A program made the translations under genes and the position numbers. The notes below the pieces were generated by a model. That model was not told where the DNA came from, did not search any database, and saw only the letters and a list, made by a program, of their open reading frames with translations. A DNA stretch of 64,000 nucleotides from Paenirhodobacter hankyongi (GTDB taxonomy: Bacteria > Pseudomonadota > Alphaproteobacteria > Rhodobacterales > Rhodobacteraceae). The stretch spans positions 1 to 64,000 of the forward strand of contig NZ_RCHI01000009.1 of assembly GCF_003664585.1 (NCBI RefSeq), in the 5' to 3' direction. This document shows, one piece after another, positions 51,103 to 59,926 of this stretch. The stretch's first letter is position 1. The number at the start of each line of letters is the position of its first letter.

Positions 51103-51161
51103 ATCAATCACGAGGGGGTGAGCTCATTCGCCGCAGGATCGTCCCCGCAGGGCCACACCAC

Positions 51162-51175
51162 TTGATCGGGATCAA
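51162..51175 (+). promoter_or_regulatory. FNR box upstream of uspA
   Basis: TTGAT-CGGG-ATCAA, a perfect consensus. Centre at 51168.5; a start 41.5 bp downstream falls at about 51210, 27 nt before the uspA ATG. A TAGGGT at 51198-51203 sits at the -10 position. Confidence 0.85.
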
Positions 51176-51236
51176 GGTTTTGCCAACTTCCGCAGGCTAG
51201 GGTGCCGGCAGGAAACAGACGCGGAGGACAAAAACA

Positions 51237-52076
51237 ATGGCCTACAAGACCTTGTTGACGATCGTGACGGATGTCGCGGCCGCCAAGGCACAGCTGGACA
51301 CGGCGGTTGCCGTCGCTCGGCAGCAGGATGCGCATCTCGATGTCCTGTGCATGGGCGTCGACCGCACGCAGACGGGCTATTACTACGCAGGCGCCACCGC
51401 CTTCGTGCAGCAGGAGACCCTCGACCGGGCGCAGGAGGATGCGCGCGAGATCGAGGCCGCGGTGAAGACCCGTCTCGGCGCCGAGGACATCCGCTGGAGC
51501 GCGGAGGCCGTCGTCGTGCAGATCGGCGCCATCGCCACCGTGGCCGGGCTGCGCGCCCGCTTCGCCGATCTGGTGATCATGGGCCGCCCCTATGGCAAGG
51601 GCCGCGGTCAGGAGATCGAGGCGGCGGTCGAGGCGGCGCTCTTCGAGGGCCAGGTGCCGGTGATGATCGTTCCCGACGGCTATTCCGGCGCGGTCGGGGC
51701 GCGGCGCGTGGTCGTCGCCTGGAACCAGTCGAACGAGGCGATGAGCGCGATCCGCAAGGCCCTGCCCTTCCTGAAGGCGGCCGAGCTGGTCGACATCACC
51801 GTCATCGACCCGCCGCCGCATGGCCCGGAACGCTCGGACCCCGGTGGCCAGCTGAGCCAGATGCTCGCCCGCCACGGCGTCCACGCCGAGGTGTCGGTGC
51901 TGGCCAAGACCATGCCGCGGGTGTCGGACGTGCTGATCCGCCACGTGCGCGAGTGCGAGGCCGACATGATCGTGATGGGCGCCTATGGCCACTCGCGCTT
52001 CCGCGAGGCGATCCTCGGCGGCGCCACCCGGCACATGCTGGAGCTGGCCGAAGTGCCGGTGCTGATGGCGCATTGA
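51237..52076 (+). CDS. uspA: universal stress protein, tandem UspA domains
   Basis: A 279-aa protein made of two UspA domains (about 1-140 and 155-279). The second has the ATP-binding signature GAYGHSRFREAILGGATRHM (about 250-270, G-2x-G-9x-G-T type); the first has a degenerate version (GRPYGKGRGQE). FNR-controlled stress proteins next to cbb3 genes are common in Rhodobacter relatives and serve survival under low oxygen. GGAGG lies 9 nt before the ATG. Divergent from ccoN. A strong terminator follows. Confidence 0.9.
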   Translation: MAYKTLLTIVTDVAAAKAQLDTAVAVARQQDAHLDVLCMGVDRTQTGYYYAGATAFVQQETLDRAQEDAREIEAAVKTRLGAEDIRWSAEAVVVQIGAIATVAGLRARFADLVIMGRPYGKGRGQEIEAAVEAALFEGQVPVMIVPDGYSGAVGARRVVVAWNQSNEAMSAIRKALPFLKAAELVDITVIDPPPHGPERSDPGGQLSQMLARHGVHAEVSVLAKTMPRVSDVLIRHVRECEADMIVMGAYGHSRFREAILGGATRHMLELAEVPVLMAH

Positions 52077-52098
52077 CGAAATCCACTCCGCGAACGGA

Positions 52099-52125
52099 AA
52101 CGGCGCCCCTCGGGGCGCCGTTTTC
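52099..52125. terminator. bidirectional terminator uspA / ynfA
   Basis: The stem ACGGCGCCCC/GGGGCGCCGT with a 2-nt loop is preceded by AA and followed by TTT, between converging genes. Confidence 0.85.
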
Positions 52126-52135
52126 ACCTTCCGGG

Positions 52136-52462
52136 TCAGGCAGAGCGGGGCGCCCACAGGATGATCGCCGCCCCCAGCAGGCAGAGCGCCGCACCGAACA
52201 GATCCCAGCCATCCGGCCGCTGCCCCTCGACAAGCCACAGCCAGCCGAGCGAGGCCGCGATATAGACCCCGCCATAGATCGCGAAGGCCCGCCCCGCCGC
52301 ATCGGCCGGGCTGCGTGTCAGCAGATAGGCGAAGGCCGCCAGAGACAGCATCCCGGGCAACAACCACCAGATGCTGCGCTCCTGCCGCATCCAGATCCAG
52401 ACGGCGAAACAGCCGAAGATCTCGCACAGCGCCGCCGCCAGATAGAGTGCGAAGGCCGCCAT
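52136..52462 (-). CDS. YnfA/UPF0060 family membrane protein
   Basis: A 108-aa protein with four hydrophobic helices, of the UPF0060 (YnfA) family, distantly related to small multidrug-resistance exporters. Family features are an early Glu in [10 protein letters not shown], the AYGGVYI-type [19 protein letters not shown] and [19 protein letters not shown]. Function not established. It lies 31 nt downstream of fnrL on the same strand, so it is possibly co-transcribed with it. Confidence 0.87.
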   Translation of the reverse strand: MAAFALYLAAALCEIFGCFAVWIWMRQERSIWWLLPGMLSLAAFAYLLTRSPADAAGRAFAIYGGVYIAASLGWLWLVEGQRPDGWDLFGAALCLLGAAIILWAPRSA

Positions 52463-52493
52463 CCCCTGCCCTTCCGCGTTCCGCGCCGCGCGC

Positions 52494-53240
52494 TCAGACC
52501 AGGAACCCGCCGTCGCTGTCGTCGCCGGCCTCGATCAGCAGCCGGTCCATGTCCGGCACCGTGACGTGGCGCTTGCCCTCGAGCTCGATCACCCCGTCGC
52601 GCTTCAGCGCCGAGATCTGCCGGCTCACCGTCTCGAGCGTCAGGCCCAGGTAATCGGCCATCGCCTCGCGGGTCAGCGGCAGGTCGAAGGTCATTCGCCC
52701 GGTCGCCGTGCGCAGCTTGATCGAGGCATCGCGCCGCGCCACGATCGACAGGAGCGAGGCGATCTTCTCGCGCGCCGTCTTGCGCCCCAGCAGCAGCATC
52801 CATTCGCGCGCCGCATCAAGCTCGTCGAGGGTCATCTGCAACAGCCGCTGCGCGATGTGGGGCGTGCGCTCCATCATCTCCTCGAAGGGCTTGCGGCGGA
52901 AGCAGCACATCAGGATGTCGGTCGTCGCGGTGACGTTGTAGGCGGCGCTCTCGCGGCCCGGGCGGCCGACGAAGTCGGAGGGCAGCAACAGCCCCACCAT
53001 CTGCGTGCGCCCATCCTCGAGCGTCTGCGTCAGCGTCGCGATGCCCGAGACCACCGAGGCCACGAAATCCATCTTGTCGCCCGACCAGATCACCGTCTGA
53101 CCAGCCTCGAAGCTGCGGTAATACTTGATCGATTCGAGCTCGTCGAGCTCGTCCGTCTCGCAGCGGGCGCAGACGGCGCGGTGCCGAATCGGACAGTCCC
53201 CACAGGCGAGGGAGACCGGATGCACGTCATCGTGAGCCAT
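52494..53240 (-). CDS. fnrL: FnrL, oxygen-sensing Crp/Fnr-family regulator
   Basis: A 248-aa global regulator of anaerobic and microaerobic genes, the length of Rhodobacter FnrL. Cysteines for the [4Fe-4S] cluster lie in [16 protein letters not shown] (C13, C16, C24, C27) with a further pair near 111 (LMCCF). A cyclic-nucleotide-like beta-barrel follows, then a dimer helix and a helix-turn-helix [18 protein letters not shown] whose E-SR residues read the TTGAT half-sites. The start at 53240 is taken because it begins just before the Cys cluster. An FNR box 9 nt upstream suggests autoregulation. Confidence 0.96.
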   Translation of the reverse strand: MAHDDVHPVSLACGDCPIRHRAVCARCETDELDELESIKYYRSFEAGQTVIWSGDKMDFVASVVSGIATLTQTLEDGRTQMVGLLLPSDFVGRPGRESAAYNVTATTDILMCCFRRKPFEEMMERTPHIAQRLLQMTLDELDAAREWMLLLGRKTAREKIASLLSIVARRDASIKLRTATGRMTFDLPLTREAMADYLGLTLETVSRQISALKRDGVIELEGKRHVTVPDMDRLLIEAGDDSDGGFLV

Positions 53241-53249
53241 CGTTGCCAC

Positions 53250-53263
53250 TTGATTTGGGTCAA
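53250..53263. promoter_or_regulatory. FNR box between fnrL and hemN
   Basis: TTGAT-TTGG-GTCAA, one mismatch from the perfect dyad. It lies 9 nt from the fnrL ATG (a position fitting autorepression) and 29 nt from the first hemN ATG. For class II activation of hemN the start would be at about 53298, at the second hemN ATG. Confidence 0.8.
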
Positions 53264-53292
53264 TTCGCGTTTCGTTATCTCCCCCTAAAGAT

Positions 53293-54654
53293 ATGCGCAT
53301 GGAACAGGAATCGCAACTCACCCGGCTCGGGCTCTTCGACGCACGGGTGCCCCGCTATACGAGCTACCCGACCGCGCCCCATTTCTCGACCGAAGTGGGG
53401 CCGTCGCTTTTCGCCCAGTGGATCGAGGCGATCCCCGCCGGGTCGCGGATCTCGCTCTACATGCACGTGCCCTTCTGCCGCCGGCTGTGCTGGTTCTGCG
53501 CCTGCCGCACCCAGGGCACGCAAAGCGACGAGCCGGTGCGCGCCTATGCCGAGACGCTGCTGAGCGAACTGAAGATGCTGAAGGAGCGGCTGGCGCCGGG
53601 CGTCACCCTGTCGCGGCTGCACTGGGGCGGCGGCACGCCGACGCTGATGCCCGCCGACATGATGCGCCGCATCGCCGCCGCGGTCTTCGACGCCGTGCCG
53701 ATGGGCGAGGGCGCCGAGTTCTCGGTCGAGATCGACCCGAACGAGATCGACGCCGCGCGGATGGATGCGCTCGCGGAAAGCGGGCTCAACCGCGCCTCGA
53801 TCGGGGTGCAGGATTTCGACCCGCAGATCCAGCAGGTGATCGGCCGCGAGCAGAGCTATGAGGTGACGAAGGCCGCCGTGGACATGATCCGCGACCGCGG
53901 CGTCGCCAGCCTGAACGCCGACATCCTCTACGGCCTGCCGCACCAGACGCCGACGAAGATCGCGGAATCGGTGCAGAAGCTGCTCTCGCTCGGCCCCGAC
54001 CGGGTGGCGCTTTACGGCTATGCCCATGTGCCGTGGATGGCGCGGCGGCAGACGATGATCCCCTCGGACCACCTGCCGACGCCGCAGGAACGGCTGGAAC
54101 TCTTCGAGGTCGCGCGCAAGCTCTTCGTCGCCGACGGCTATGACGAGATCGGCATCGACCATTTCGCCCTGCCGACCGACGGGCTGTCGGTCGCGCAGAA
54201 GGCGGGCAAGCTGCGGCGCAATTTCCAGGGCTATACCGATGACCTCGCCGAGGCGCTGGTGGGCATGGGCGCCTCCTCGATCTCGCGCTTCCCGCAGGGC
54301 TATGCGCAGAACGCCCCGGCCACCGGCGCCCATACCGGCGCGATCCGCGACGGGCATTTCTCCACCGCCCGCGGCCATGTCTTCACCGCCGAGGACAAGA
54401 TGCGCGCGCGGCTGATCGAGGCGCTGATGTGCGACTTCCGCGTCTCGGCGGCCGAGCTGATCGCCGATTACGCCGCCGATCCGGCCGAGCTGGCCGCGAT
54501 GTTCCGCCGCTGTGCCGCGAAGTTCGAGGACATGGTGAAAGTGACCGCCGCGGGGCTCGAGATCCCGGAAAAGGGCCGTCCCCTCACCCGGATGATCGCG
54601 CGCCACTTCGACGCCTATGACCTGTCGAAGGCGGGCCACAGCTCGGCGATCTGA
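53293..54654 (+). CDS. hemN: oxygen-independent coproporphyrinogen III dehydrogenase
   Basis: A radical-SAM enzyme, 453 aa, that makes protoporphyrinogen IX without oxygen. The cluster motif CRRLCWFC (C62, C66, C69) is followed by an extra Cys in the C-A-C form of HemN. HWGGGTPTLM, SVEIDPNEID, GVQDFDPQIQQ and the YGYAHVPWM region are all HemN features, separating it from HemW. Two in-frame ATGs exist (53293 and 53299). A -10-like TAAAGA at 53286 and the FNR box both predict transcription starting at 53298-53299, so the second ATG could open a leaderless message. The terminator is at 54665. Confidence 0.95.
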   Translation: MRMEQESQLTRLGLFDARVPRYTSYPTAPHFSTEVGPSLFAQWIEAIPAGSRISLYMHVPFCRRLCWFCACRTQGTQSDEPVRAYAETLLSELKMLKERLAPGVTLSRLHWGGGTPTLMPADMMRRIAAAVFDAVPMGEGAEFSVEIDPNEIDAARMDALAESGLNRASIGVQDFDPQIQQVIGREQSYEVTKAAVDMIRDRGVASLNADILYGLPHQTPTKIAESVQKLLSLGPDRVALYGYAHVPWMARRQTMIPSDHLPTPQERLELFEVARKLFVADGYDEIGIDHFALPTDGLSVAQKAGKLRRNFQGYTDDLAEALVGMGASSISRFPQGYAQNAPATGAHTGAIRDGHFSTARGHVFTAEDKMRARLIEALMCDFRVSAAELIADYAADPAELAAMFRRCAAKFEDMVKVTAAGLEIPEKGRPLTRMIARHFDAYDLSKAGHSSAI

Positions 54655-54664
54655 TCCACGGCCG

Positions 54665-54692
54665 AGGGGCGCGCCAGCGGGGCGCCCCTTTT
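54665..54692 (+). terminator. terminator after hemN
   Basis: The stem AGGGGCGC/GCGCCCCT with a 9-nt loop is followed by TTTT, starting 10 nt after the hemN stop. Confidence 0.8.
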
Positions 54693-54825
54693 CTGGTTTC
54701 ACCCCTCCCCTGCCCCGGCCGCGGGTGCCTCCGGCGGGAGAATTTGGGCCAGGAAAAAGCCGATGCCCTTTTCCCTGGAGGAAATACTCCCGGGGGCGCG
54801 GCGGCAGGCAGCCCCCGCCGCGGCC

Positions 54826-56052
54826 TCAGCCTGCGCGCCCGGCGGCCTCGACGAACGCCACCAGCCGCGGCAGGCAGATCGTCTGCAGGTCGTATTTCTC
54901 GAGGATCGTTGCGCGCGCGGCCACGCGCAGCGGATCATAGCGCGCAGGATCGGCCAGCGCCTCGGTCAGCACGGTGGACCAGCCCGCGACATCGAAGAAA
55001 TCGACGAGCCGGCCGTTCACCCCGTCGGTGATCACCTCGCGCAGGGGGGCGGTGTCCGACGCGATCACCAGCGCCTGCGCCGCCATCGATTCCATCAGCG
55101 ACCAGCTCAGCACGAAGGGATAGGTCAGATAGGCATGCACCCGCCCGATCTGCAGGATCGAGACGAAATCGCCATAGCTGACGCGGCCGAGGAAATGCAC
55201 CCGGCTCAGATCGAGCCGGTCGCCGACCTCGGCCAGCATCTTCTGCTTCCAGCTTTCCGCGTCCTTCGGTGCGCCGCCATAGCTCTGCCCCTCCTCGCCG
55301 ACGATCAGCACCTGTGCCGCCGGGCGCGCGGCCATCACCGCGGGCAGCGCCCGCATGAAGGTGTGAAAGCCGCGATAGGGTTCGAGCGAGCGGCTGACGA
55401 AGGTCAGCACCTCGTCGCCCGGGTGGAAGGTCAGCGTCGTGCCCGGCACGGTGAAGCGCGCCGCCGGGTCGGGCTTCACCCGCTCGGTGTCGATACCGTC
55501 ATGGCATACGGTAATCTTCGCGCGCAGCTCGGGCGGGAAGGTGTCGGCCTGGAACGCGGTGGGCGAGAGCGCGGCATCGGCCTGCACCATCGCCTGGATC
55601 AGATGCGCCGAGCGCGCGGTGGTCGAGATCCGGCTTTCCAGCCCGGGACGGGCGAACTCGGGGTCGAAATCGGTGTCGAGCCCGGTGGTGCGATACATCA
55701 GCTCGGCATAGACGAGCAGCTTCGCCTCGGGCCAGACCTCTTTCAGATAGAGCGTCTCGCCCCAGCCGGAATGGCCGAAGATCACGTCGGGCACATAGCC
55801 GTGGTGCTCGCGCAGGGTGCGGGCGGCGAAGGCCGCGCGCAGGCCGCGTTCGCTGACCTCGGCATACATCTTCGTCAGCCGCGGCTCGATCGTCACCTCG
55901 GAGGGCTTGCGGTATTTCACCACCCGCACCGGCGAGGGGCGGCCGTTCGTCTCGGCGGTCAGCGCCAGAACCTCGTGGCCGCGCGCCTGAAGGGCCGGGG
56001 CAAGGCGGGGAAACTGGCCCGGGAAATTCTGGTGGACGAACAGGATCTTCAA
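54826..56052 (-). CDS. glycosyltransferase family 4 protein
   Basis: A 408-aa GT-B glycosyltransferase. The N-terminal VHQNFPGQFPRLAPAL is typical of a group of alphaproteobacterial GT4 enzymes. In the C-terminal half SRSLEPYRGF and the EX7E-like SWSLMESMAAQALVIASD (donor-binding) are clear. It probably transfers a sugar to an envelope glycan; donor and acceptor unknown. The start is a TTG (56052-56050) that overlaps the TGA of yejF by 4 nt (TTGA), so it is translated by coupling as the last gene of the yejABEF operon, an unusual partner. There is a gap of 133 nt to the hemN terminator. Confidence 0.85.
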   Translation of the reverse strand: MKILFVHQNFPGQFPRLAPALQARGHEVLALTAETNGRPSPVRVVKYRKPSEVTIEPRLTKMYAEVSERGLRAAFAARTLREHHGYVPDVIFGHSGWGETLYLKEVWPEAKLLVYAELMYRTTGLDTDFDPEFARPGLESRISTTARSAHLIQAMVQADAALSPTAFQADTFPPELRAKITVCHDGIDTERVKPDPAARFTVPGTTLTFHPGDEVLTFVSRSLEPYRGFHTFMRALPAVMAARPAAQVLIVGEEGQSYGGAPKDAESWKQKMLAEVGDRLDLSRVHFLGRVSYGDFVSILQIGRVHAYLTYPFVLSWSLMESMAAQALVIASDTAPLREVITDGVNGRLVDFFDVAGWSTVLTEALADPARYDPLRVAARATILEKYDLQTICLPRLVAFVEAAGRAG

Positions 56053-57641
56053 ACGGTCTCTCCAAGCGCGGCCGCCATCAGCGCGCGGGTGTACCCGGTC
56101 TTCGGCGCAGCAAAGAGCTCGGCCGCGGGGCCGGCCTCGACCACGTCGCCGCGGCGCATCACCAGAACCTTGTGCGCGAGCGCGCGCACCACGCGCAGAT
56201 CGTGGCTGATGAAGAGATAGGCAAGGCCATGGCGGCGCTGCAGCTCGCGCAGGAGATCGACGATCTGCACTTGCACCGTCATGTCGAGCGCCGAGGTCGG
56301 CTCGTCGAGCACCACGAGCCGCGGCCGCAGGATCATCGCCCGGGCGATGGCGATGCGTTGCCGCTGACCGCCCGAGAATTCGTGCGGATAGCGCTCCATC
56401 ATCGCCGGGTCGAGCCCGGTCTCGGCCATGATCTCGGCCACCATCTCGCGGCGGTTGCGGCCGGGCTCGACGCCATGCACGGTCAGCCCCTCGGCGATGA
56501 TCTGCTCGACCGTCATCCGTGGCGAGAGCGCGCCGAACGGGTCCTGAAAGACGATCTGCATGTCGCGGCGCAAGGGCCGCAGCGCCCGCGCCTGCCAGTG
56601 CGAGATTTCCTGCCCGGCGAAGGTGATCGGCCCCTCGCTCTCGATCAGGCGCATCAGGGCAAGGGCGAGCGTCGTCTTGCCCGACCCCGACTCGCCGACG
56701 ATGCCCAGCGTCTCGCCGGCGCGCACGCTCAGCGTCGCGTCATTCACCGCCTTCACATGGCCCACGGTGCGGCGCAGGAGCCCGCGCTTGACCGGGAACC
56801 AGACCTTGAGGTGATCGGCCTTCAACAGTTCGGCCGCGTCCGCCGGCACCGGCTCGGCCCGGCCCTTCGGCTCGGCCGCGAGCAGCTTGCGGGTATAGGG
56901 GTGCTGCGGGTTCGCAAAGATCTCGGCCGCCGGGCCCTGCTCGACGATCTCGCCCTGGCTCATCACGCAGACCCGGTCGGCGATGCGCCGCACCACGCCC
57001 AGATCATGCGAGATGAACAGCAGCGACATCCCCTCCTCGGCCTTCAGCTCGGCCAGAAGCTCGAGGATCTGCGCCTGGATGGTGACGTCGAGGGCGGTCG
57101 TGGGCTCGTCGGCGATCAGCAGGTCCGGCCCGTTCGCCAGCGCCATCGCGATCATCACGCGCTGGCGCTGCCCCCCCGAGAGCTGGTGCGGGTAATCGGC
57201 AAGCCGGGTCTCGGGCTCGGGGATGCCGACGCGGGTCAGCAGTTCGAGGATGCGGGCGCGCGCCGCGGGGCCGGACAGCCCCTGATGCAGCGCGAGGCTC
57301 TCGCCGATCTGCTTCTCGATCGTGTGCAGCGGGTTGAGCGAGGTCATCGGCTCCTGGAAAATGAAGCTGATGTCATTGCCGCGCACCCGGCGCAGCTCGG
57401 CCTCGGGCGCGCCGATCATCTCGGCGCCGGCATAGCGCACCGAGCCCTCGAGCACCGCATTCGGGCCCAGAAGCGCCACCGTCGACAGCGCCGTCACCGA
57501 CTTGCCGGACCCGGACTCGCCCACCAGCGCCACGGTCTCGCCCTTGTTCACGGCAAAGCTGACCCCCTTCACCGCGGGCACGAGCCGGCCGTCGGCGCGG
57601 AAGGAGATGCGCAGGTTCTCGACCTGGAGGACGGGGTTCAT
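56049..57641 (-). CDS. yejF: peptide ABC transporter ATP-binding protein YejF (two ABC domains)
   Basis: A 530-aa protein with two complete ABC ATPase domains. First: GESGSGKS (about 41-48), signature [23 protein letters not shown]. Second: GESGSGKTT (about 320), [22 protein letters not shown]. Both Oligo_HPY-type tails are visible ([15 protein letters not shown]). It powers the YejABEF importer for oligopeptides; in E. coli this system takes up microcin C. The start overlaps the yejE stop (ATGA) and its stop overlaps the glycosyltransferase start. Confidence 0.96.
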   Translation of the reverse strand: MNPVLQVENLRISFRADGRLVPAVKGVSFAVNKGETVALVGESGSGKSVTALSTVALLGPNAVLEGSVRYAGAEMIGAPEAELRRVRGNDISFIFQEPMTSLNPLHTIEKQIGESLALHQGLSGPAARARILELLTRVGIPEPETRLADYPHQLSGGQRQRVMIAMALANGPDLLIADEPTTALDVTIQAQILELLAELKAEEGMSLLFISHDLGVVRRIADRVCVMSQGEIVEQGPAAEIFANPQHPYTRKLLAAEPKGRAEPVPADAAELLKADHLKVWFPVKRGLLRRTVGHVKAVNDATLSVRAGETLGIVGESGSGKTTLALALMRLIESEGPITFAGQEISHWQARALRPLRRDMQIVFQDPFGALSPRMTVEQIIAEGLTVHGVEPGRNRREMVAEIMAETGLDPAMMERYPHEFSGGQRQRIAIARAMILRPRLVVLDEPTSALDMTVQVQIVDLLRELQRRHGLAYLFISHDLRVVRALAHKVLVMRRGDVVEAGPAAELFAAPKTGYTRALMAAALGETV

Positions 57642-58744
57642 TTGAACACCTTTCTGGGGTCGAAGGCGTCCCGCACGCCCTCGAACACGAAGACGAGCAG
57701 CGAAAGCATGATCGAGAAGGTGAAGAAGGCGGTGAAGGCAAGCCAGGGCGCCTGCAGGTTCTGCTTGCCCTGCAGCGCCAGTTCGCCAAGCGACGGCGCG
57801 GAACTCGGCAGGCCATAGCCGAGGTAGTCGAGCGAGGCGAGGGTCGAGATCGCGCCGGTGATGACGAAGGGCAGCATCGTCAGGGTCGCCACCATCGCAT
57901 TGGGCAGGATGTGGCGGAACATGATGACCCGGTCGGCAACGCCAAGCGCGCGGGCGGCACGCACGTATTCGAAGTTGCGCGCGCGCAGGAACTCGGCCCG
58001 CACCACGCCGGTCAGCGCCGGCCAGCCGAAGAGGATGACGATGAAGACCAGCAGCCAGAAGCCGCGCCCGAGGATCGCGAAGAGGATGATGATGACGTAA
58101 AGCGAGGGGGTCGAGGACCAGATCTCGAGCAGACGCTGCAAGATCAGGTCGGTGCGGCCGCCGAAATAGCCCTGCACCGCGCCCGCCGCGATCCCCACCA
58201 CCGAGGAGATCGAGGTGACGATCAGCGCGAACAGAACCGAGGTGCGGAAGCCGTAGATCACCCGGGCGAGCACGTCGCGCGCGGTGTCGTCGGTGCCCAG
58301 CCAGTGCTGCGCATCAGGGGCGGACGGTGCGGCGCCGACATTGTTGATGGTGCGGTAATGATAGGGGATCGGTGGCCAGATCATCCAGCCGCGCTCGATC
58401 TTTTCGCCGCCGACGGTGCCGGCGGTCTTCGCCTCGGCCATCGTCTCCTCGGGCGTGTCCCAGCATTCCTCGCGCCCGCCGGTGACGATCAGGCATTGCA
58501 CCGAGGGGTCGCGATAGATCGCCTCGGTGCGGAAGTCGCCACCGAAGGCGGTTTCCGGGTAGAAGCGATAGGCCGGCACGAAGACCTCGCCGCGATAGCG
58601 CACGAGGATCGGCTTGTCGTTCGCGATCACCTCGGCAAAGAGCGACAGCACGAACAACGTGGCGAACAGCACTAGCGACCAGAAGGCGCGGCGGTTGGCG
58701 CGGAAGTTGCGCCAGCGCCGGGCGTTCAGCGGCGACAGGATCAT
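57638..58744 (-). CDS. yejE: peptide ABC transporter permease YejE
   Basis: A 368-aa inner-membrane permease of the DppC/OppC class. One N-terminal helix (about 23-42) is followed by the long periplasmic insert typical of YejE (VPAYRFYPETAFGGDF to RGWMIWPPIPYHY), then five helices with the EAA loop RARNFEYVRAARALGVADRVI near 265-285 that docks on YejF. HWLGTDDTARDVLARV is the OppC-type motif before helix 2. Its ATG shares one base with the yejB stop (TGATG). Confidence 0.95.
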   Translation of the reverse strand: MILSPLNARRWRNFRANRRAFWSLVLFATLFVLSLFAEVIANDKPILVRYRGEVFVPAYRFYPETAFGGDFRTEAIYRDPSVQCLIVTGGREECWDTPEETMAEAKTAGTVGGEKIERGWMIWPPIPYHYRTINNVGAAPSAPDAQHWLGTDDTARDVLARVIYGFRTSVLFALIVTSISSVVGIAAGAVQGYFGGRTDLILQRLLEIWSSTPSLYVIIILFAILGRGFWLLVFIVILFGWPALTGVVRAEFLRARNFEYVRAARALGVADRVIMFRHILPNAMVATLTMLPFVITGAISTLASLDYLGYGLPSSAPSLGELALQGKQNLQAPWLAFTAFFTFSIMLSLLVFVFEGVRDAFDPRKVFK

Positions 58745-59895
58745 CAGCCGGCCCTCCGCTCGAAGTCGATGCGCGGATCGACGAAGACATAGGTCAGGTC
58801 GCTGAGGATGCCGACGACCAGCGAGATCAGCCCGAAGACGTAGAGCGTGCCGAAGATCACCGGGTAATTGCGCTCGACCGCCGCCTGGAAGCCCAGAAGC
58901 CCCAGCCCGTCGAGCGAGAAGATCGTCTCGACGATGATCGAGGAGCCGAAGAAGACGCCGAGGAAGGTGGCCGGGAAGCCCGCGATCACGATCAGCATGG
59001 CGTTGCGGAAGACGTGGCCGTAAAGGACCTTGCGCTCGCTCAGCCCCTTCGCCCGCGCGGTCATCACATATTGCTTGTTGATCTCGTCGAGGAAGGAGTT
59101 CTTCGTCAGCAGCGTCATCGTGGCAAAGCCCGAGATCGTCATCGCCACCGTCGGCAGGGTGATGTGCCACAGGTAGTCGAACGCCTTGCCCGCCATGCTG
59201 AGGCTGTCGAAATTGTCCGAGGTCAGGCCGCGCAGCGGGAAGATCTTCCAGAAGCTGCCGCCCGCGAACAGCACCATCAGCATCACCGCGAAGAGGAACG
59301 ACGGGATCGCATAGGCGACGACGATCGCCCCCGAGGTCCAGGTGTCGAAGGGCGAGCCGTCCTTCACCGCCTTGCGGATGCCAAGCGGGATCGAGATCAG
59401 ATAGGCGAGCAGCGTCGACCACAGGCCAAGCGAGATCGACACCGGCATCTTCTCGAGCACCAGCTCGACCACCGTCTTGTTGTGGAAGAAGCTCTTGCCG
59501 AAGTCGAAGGTCAGATAATCGCCCATCATCGTGACGAAGCGCTTCCAGGCCGGGATCTTTTCCTTGCGGCAATCGGGGTTCTTCAGATCGGGCGTCACCC
59601 CCTCGGGGCAGGTGATGCGCGCAAAGCCCATCTGCACCTCGAGCTGCGCCAGCAGCTCGGGCGAGATCCCGCGCGCGCCCTGATAGCCGCCGTCCTCGAC
59701 GCCGCCCTGCCCCTGCGTGCCGGCATCGCCGCCGCCCGAGAGGTTGCGCATCGTGTCCGCCTCGCCCTGCACGCGGGCGATGATCTGCTCGATCGGCCCG
59801 CCGGGAACGAATTGCGTCAGCGTGAAGTTGATCAGCATGATCCCGAACAGCGTCGGAATCACCAGAAGCAACCGCCGCAGAATATAGGCCCCCAT
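58744..59895 (-). CDS. yejB: peptide ABC transporter permease YejB
   Basis: A 383-aa permease of the DppB/OppB class, starting MGAYILRRLLLVIPTLFGI, the common first helix. The periplasmic insert includes a Gly-rich loop (NLSGGGDAGTQGQGGVEDGG) not seen in E. coli YejB and two cysteines (ITCPEG and NPDCRKE). The EAA loop TARAKGLSERKVLYGHVFRNAM (about 275-297) contacts YejF. 31 nt downstream of yejA. Confidence 0.95.
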   Translation of the reverse strand: MGAYILRRLLLVIPTLFGIMLINFTLTQFVPGGPIEQIIARVQGEADTMRNLSGGGDAGTQGQGGVEDGGYQGARGISPELLAQLEVQMGFARITCPEGVTPDLKNPDCRKEKIPAWKRFVTMMGDYLTFDFGKSFFHNKTVVELVLEKMPVSISLGLWSTLLAYLISIPLGIRKAVKDGSPFDTWTSGAIVVAYAIPSFLFAVMLMVLFAGGSFWKIFPLRGLTSDNFDSLSMAGKAFDYLWHITLPTVAMTISGFATMTLLTKNSFLDEINKQYVMTARAKGLSERKVLYGHVFRNAMLIVIAGFPATFLGVFFGSSIIVETIFSLDGLGLLGFQAAVERNYPVIFGTLYVFGLISLVVGILSDLTYVFVDPRIDFERRAG

Positions 59896-59926
59896 GCCTG
59901 TCCGCCCTTTCGTGCCGCGCCTTGGG

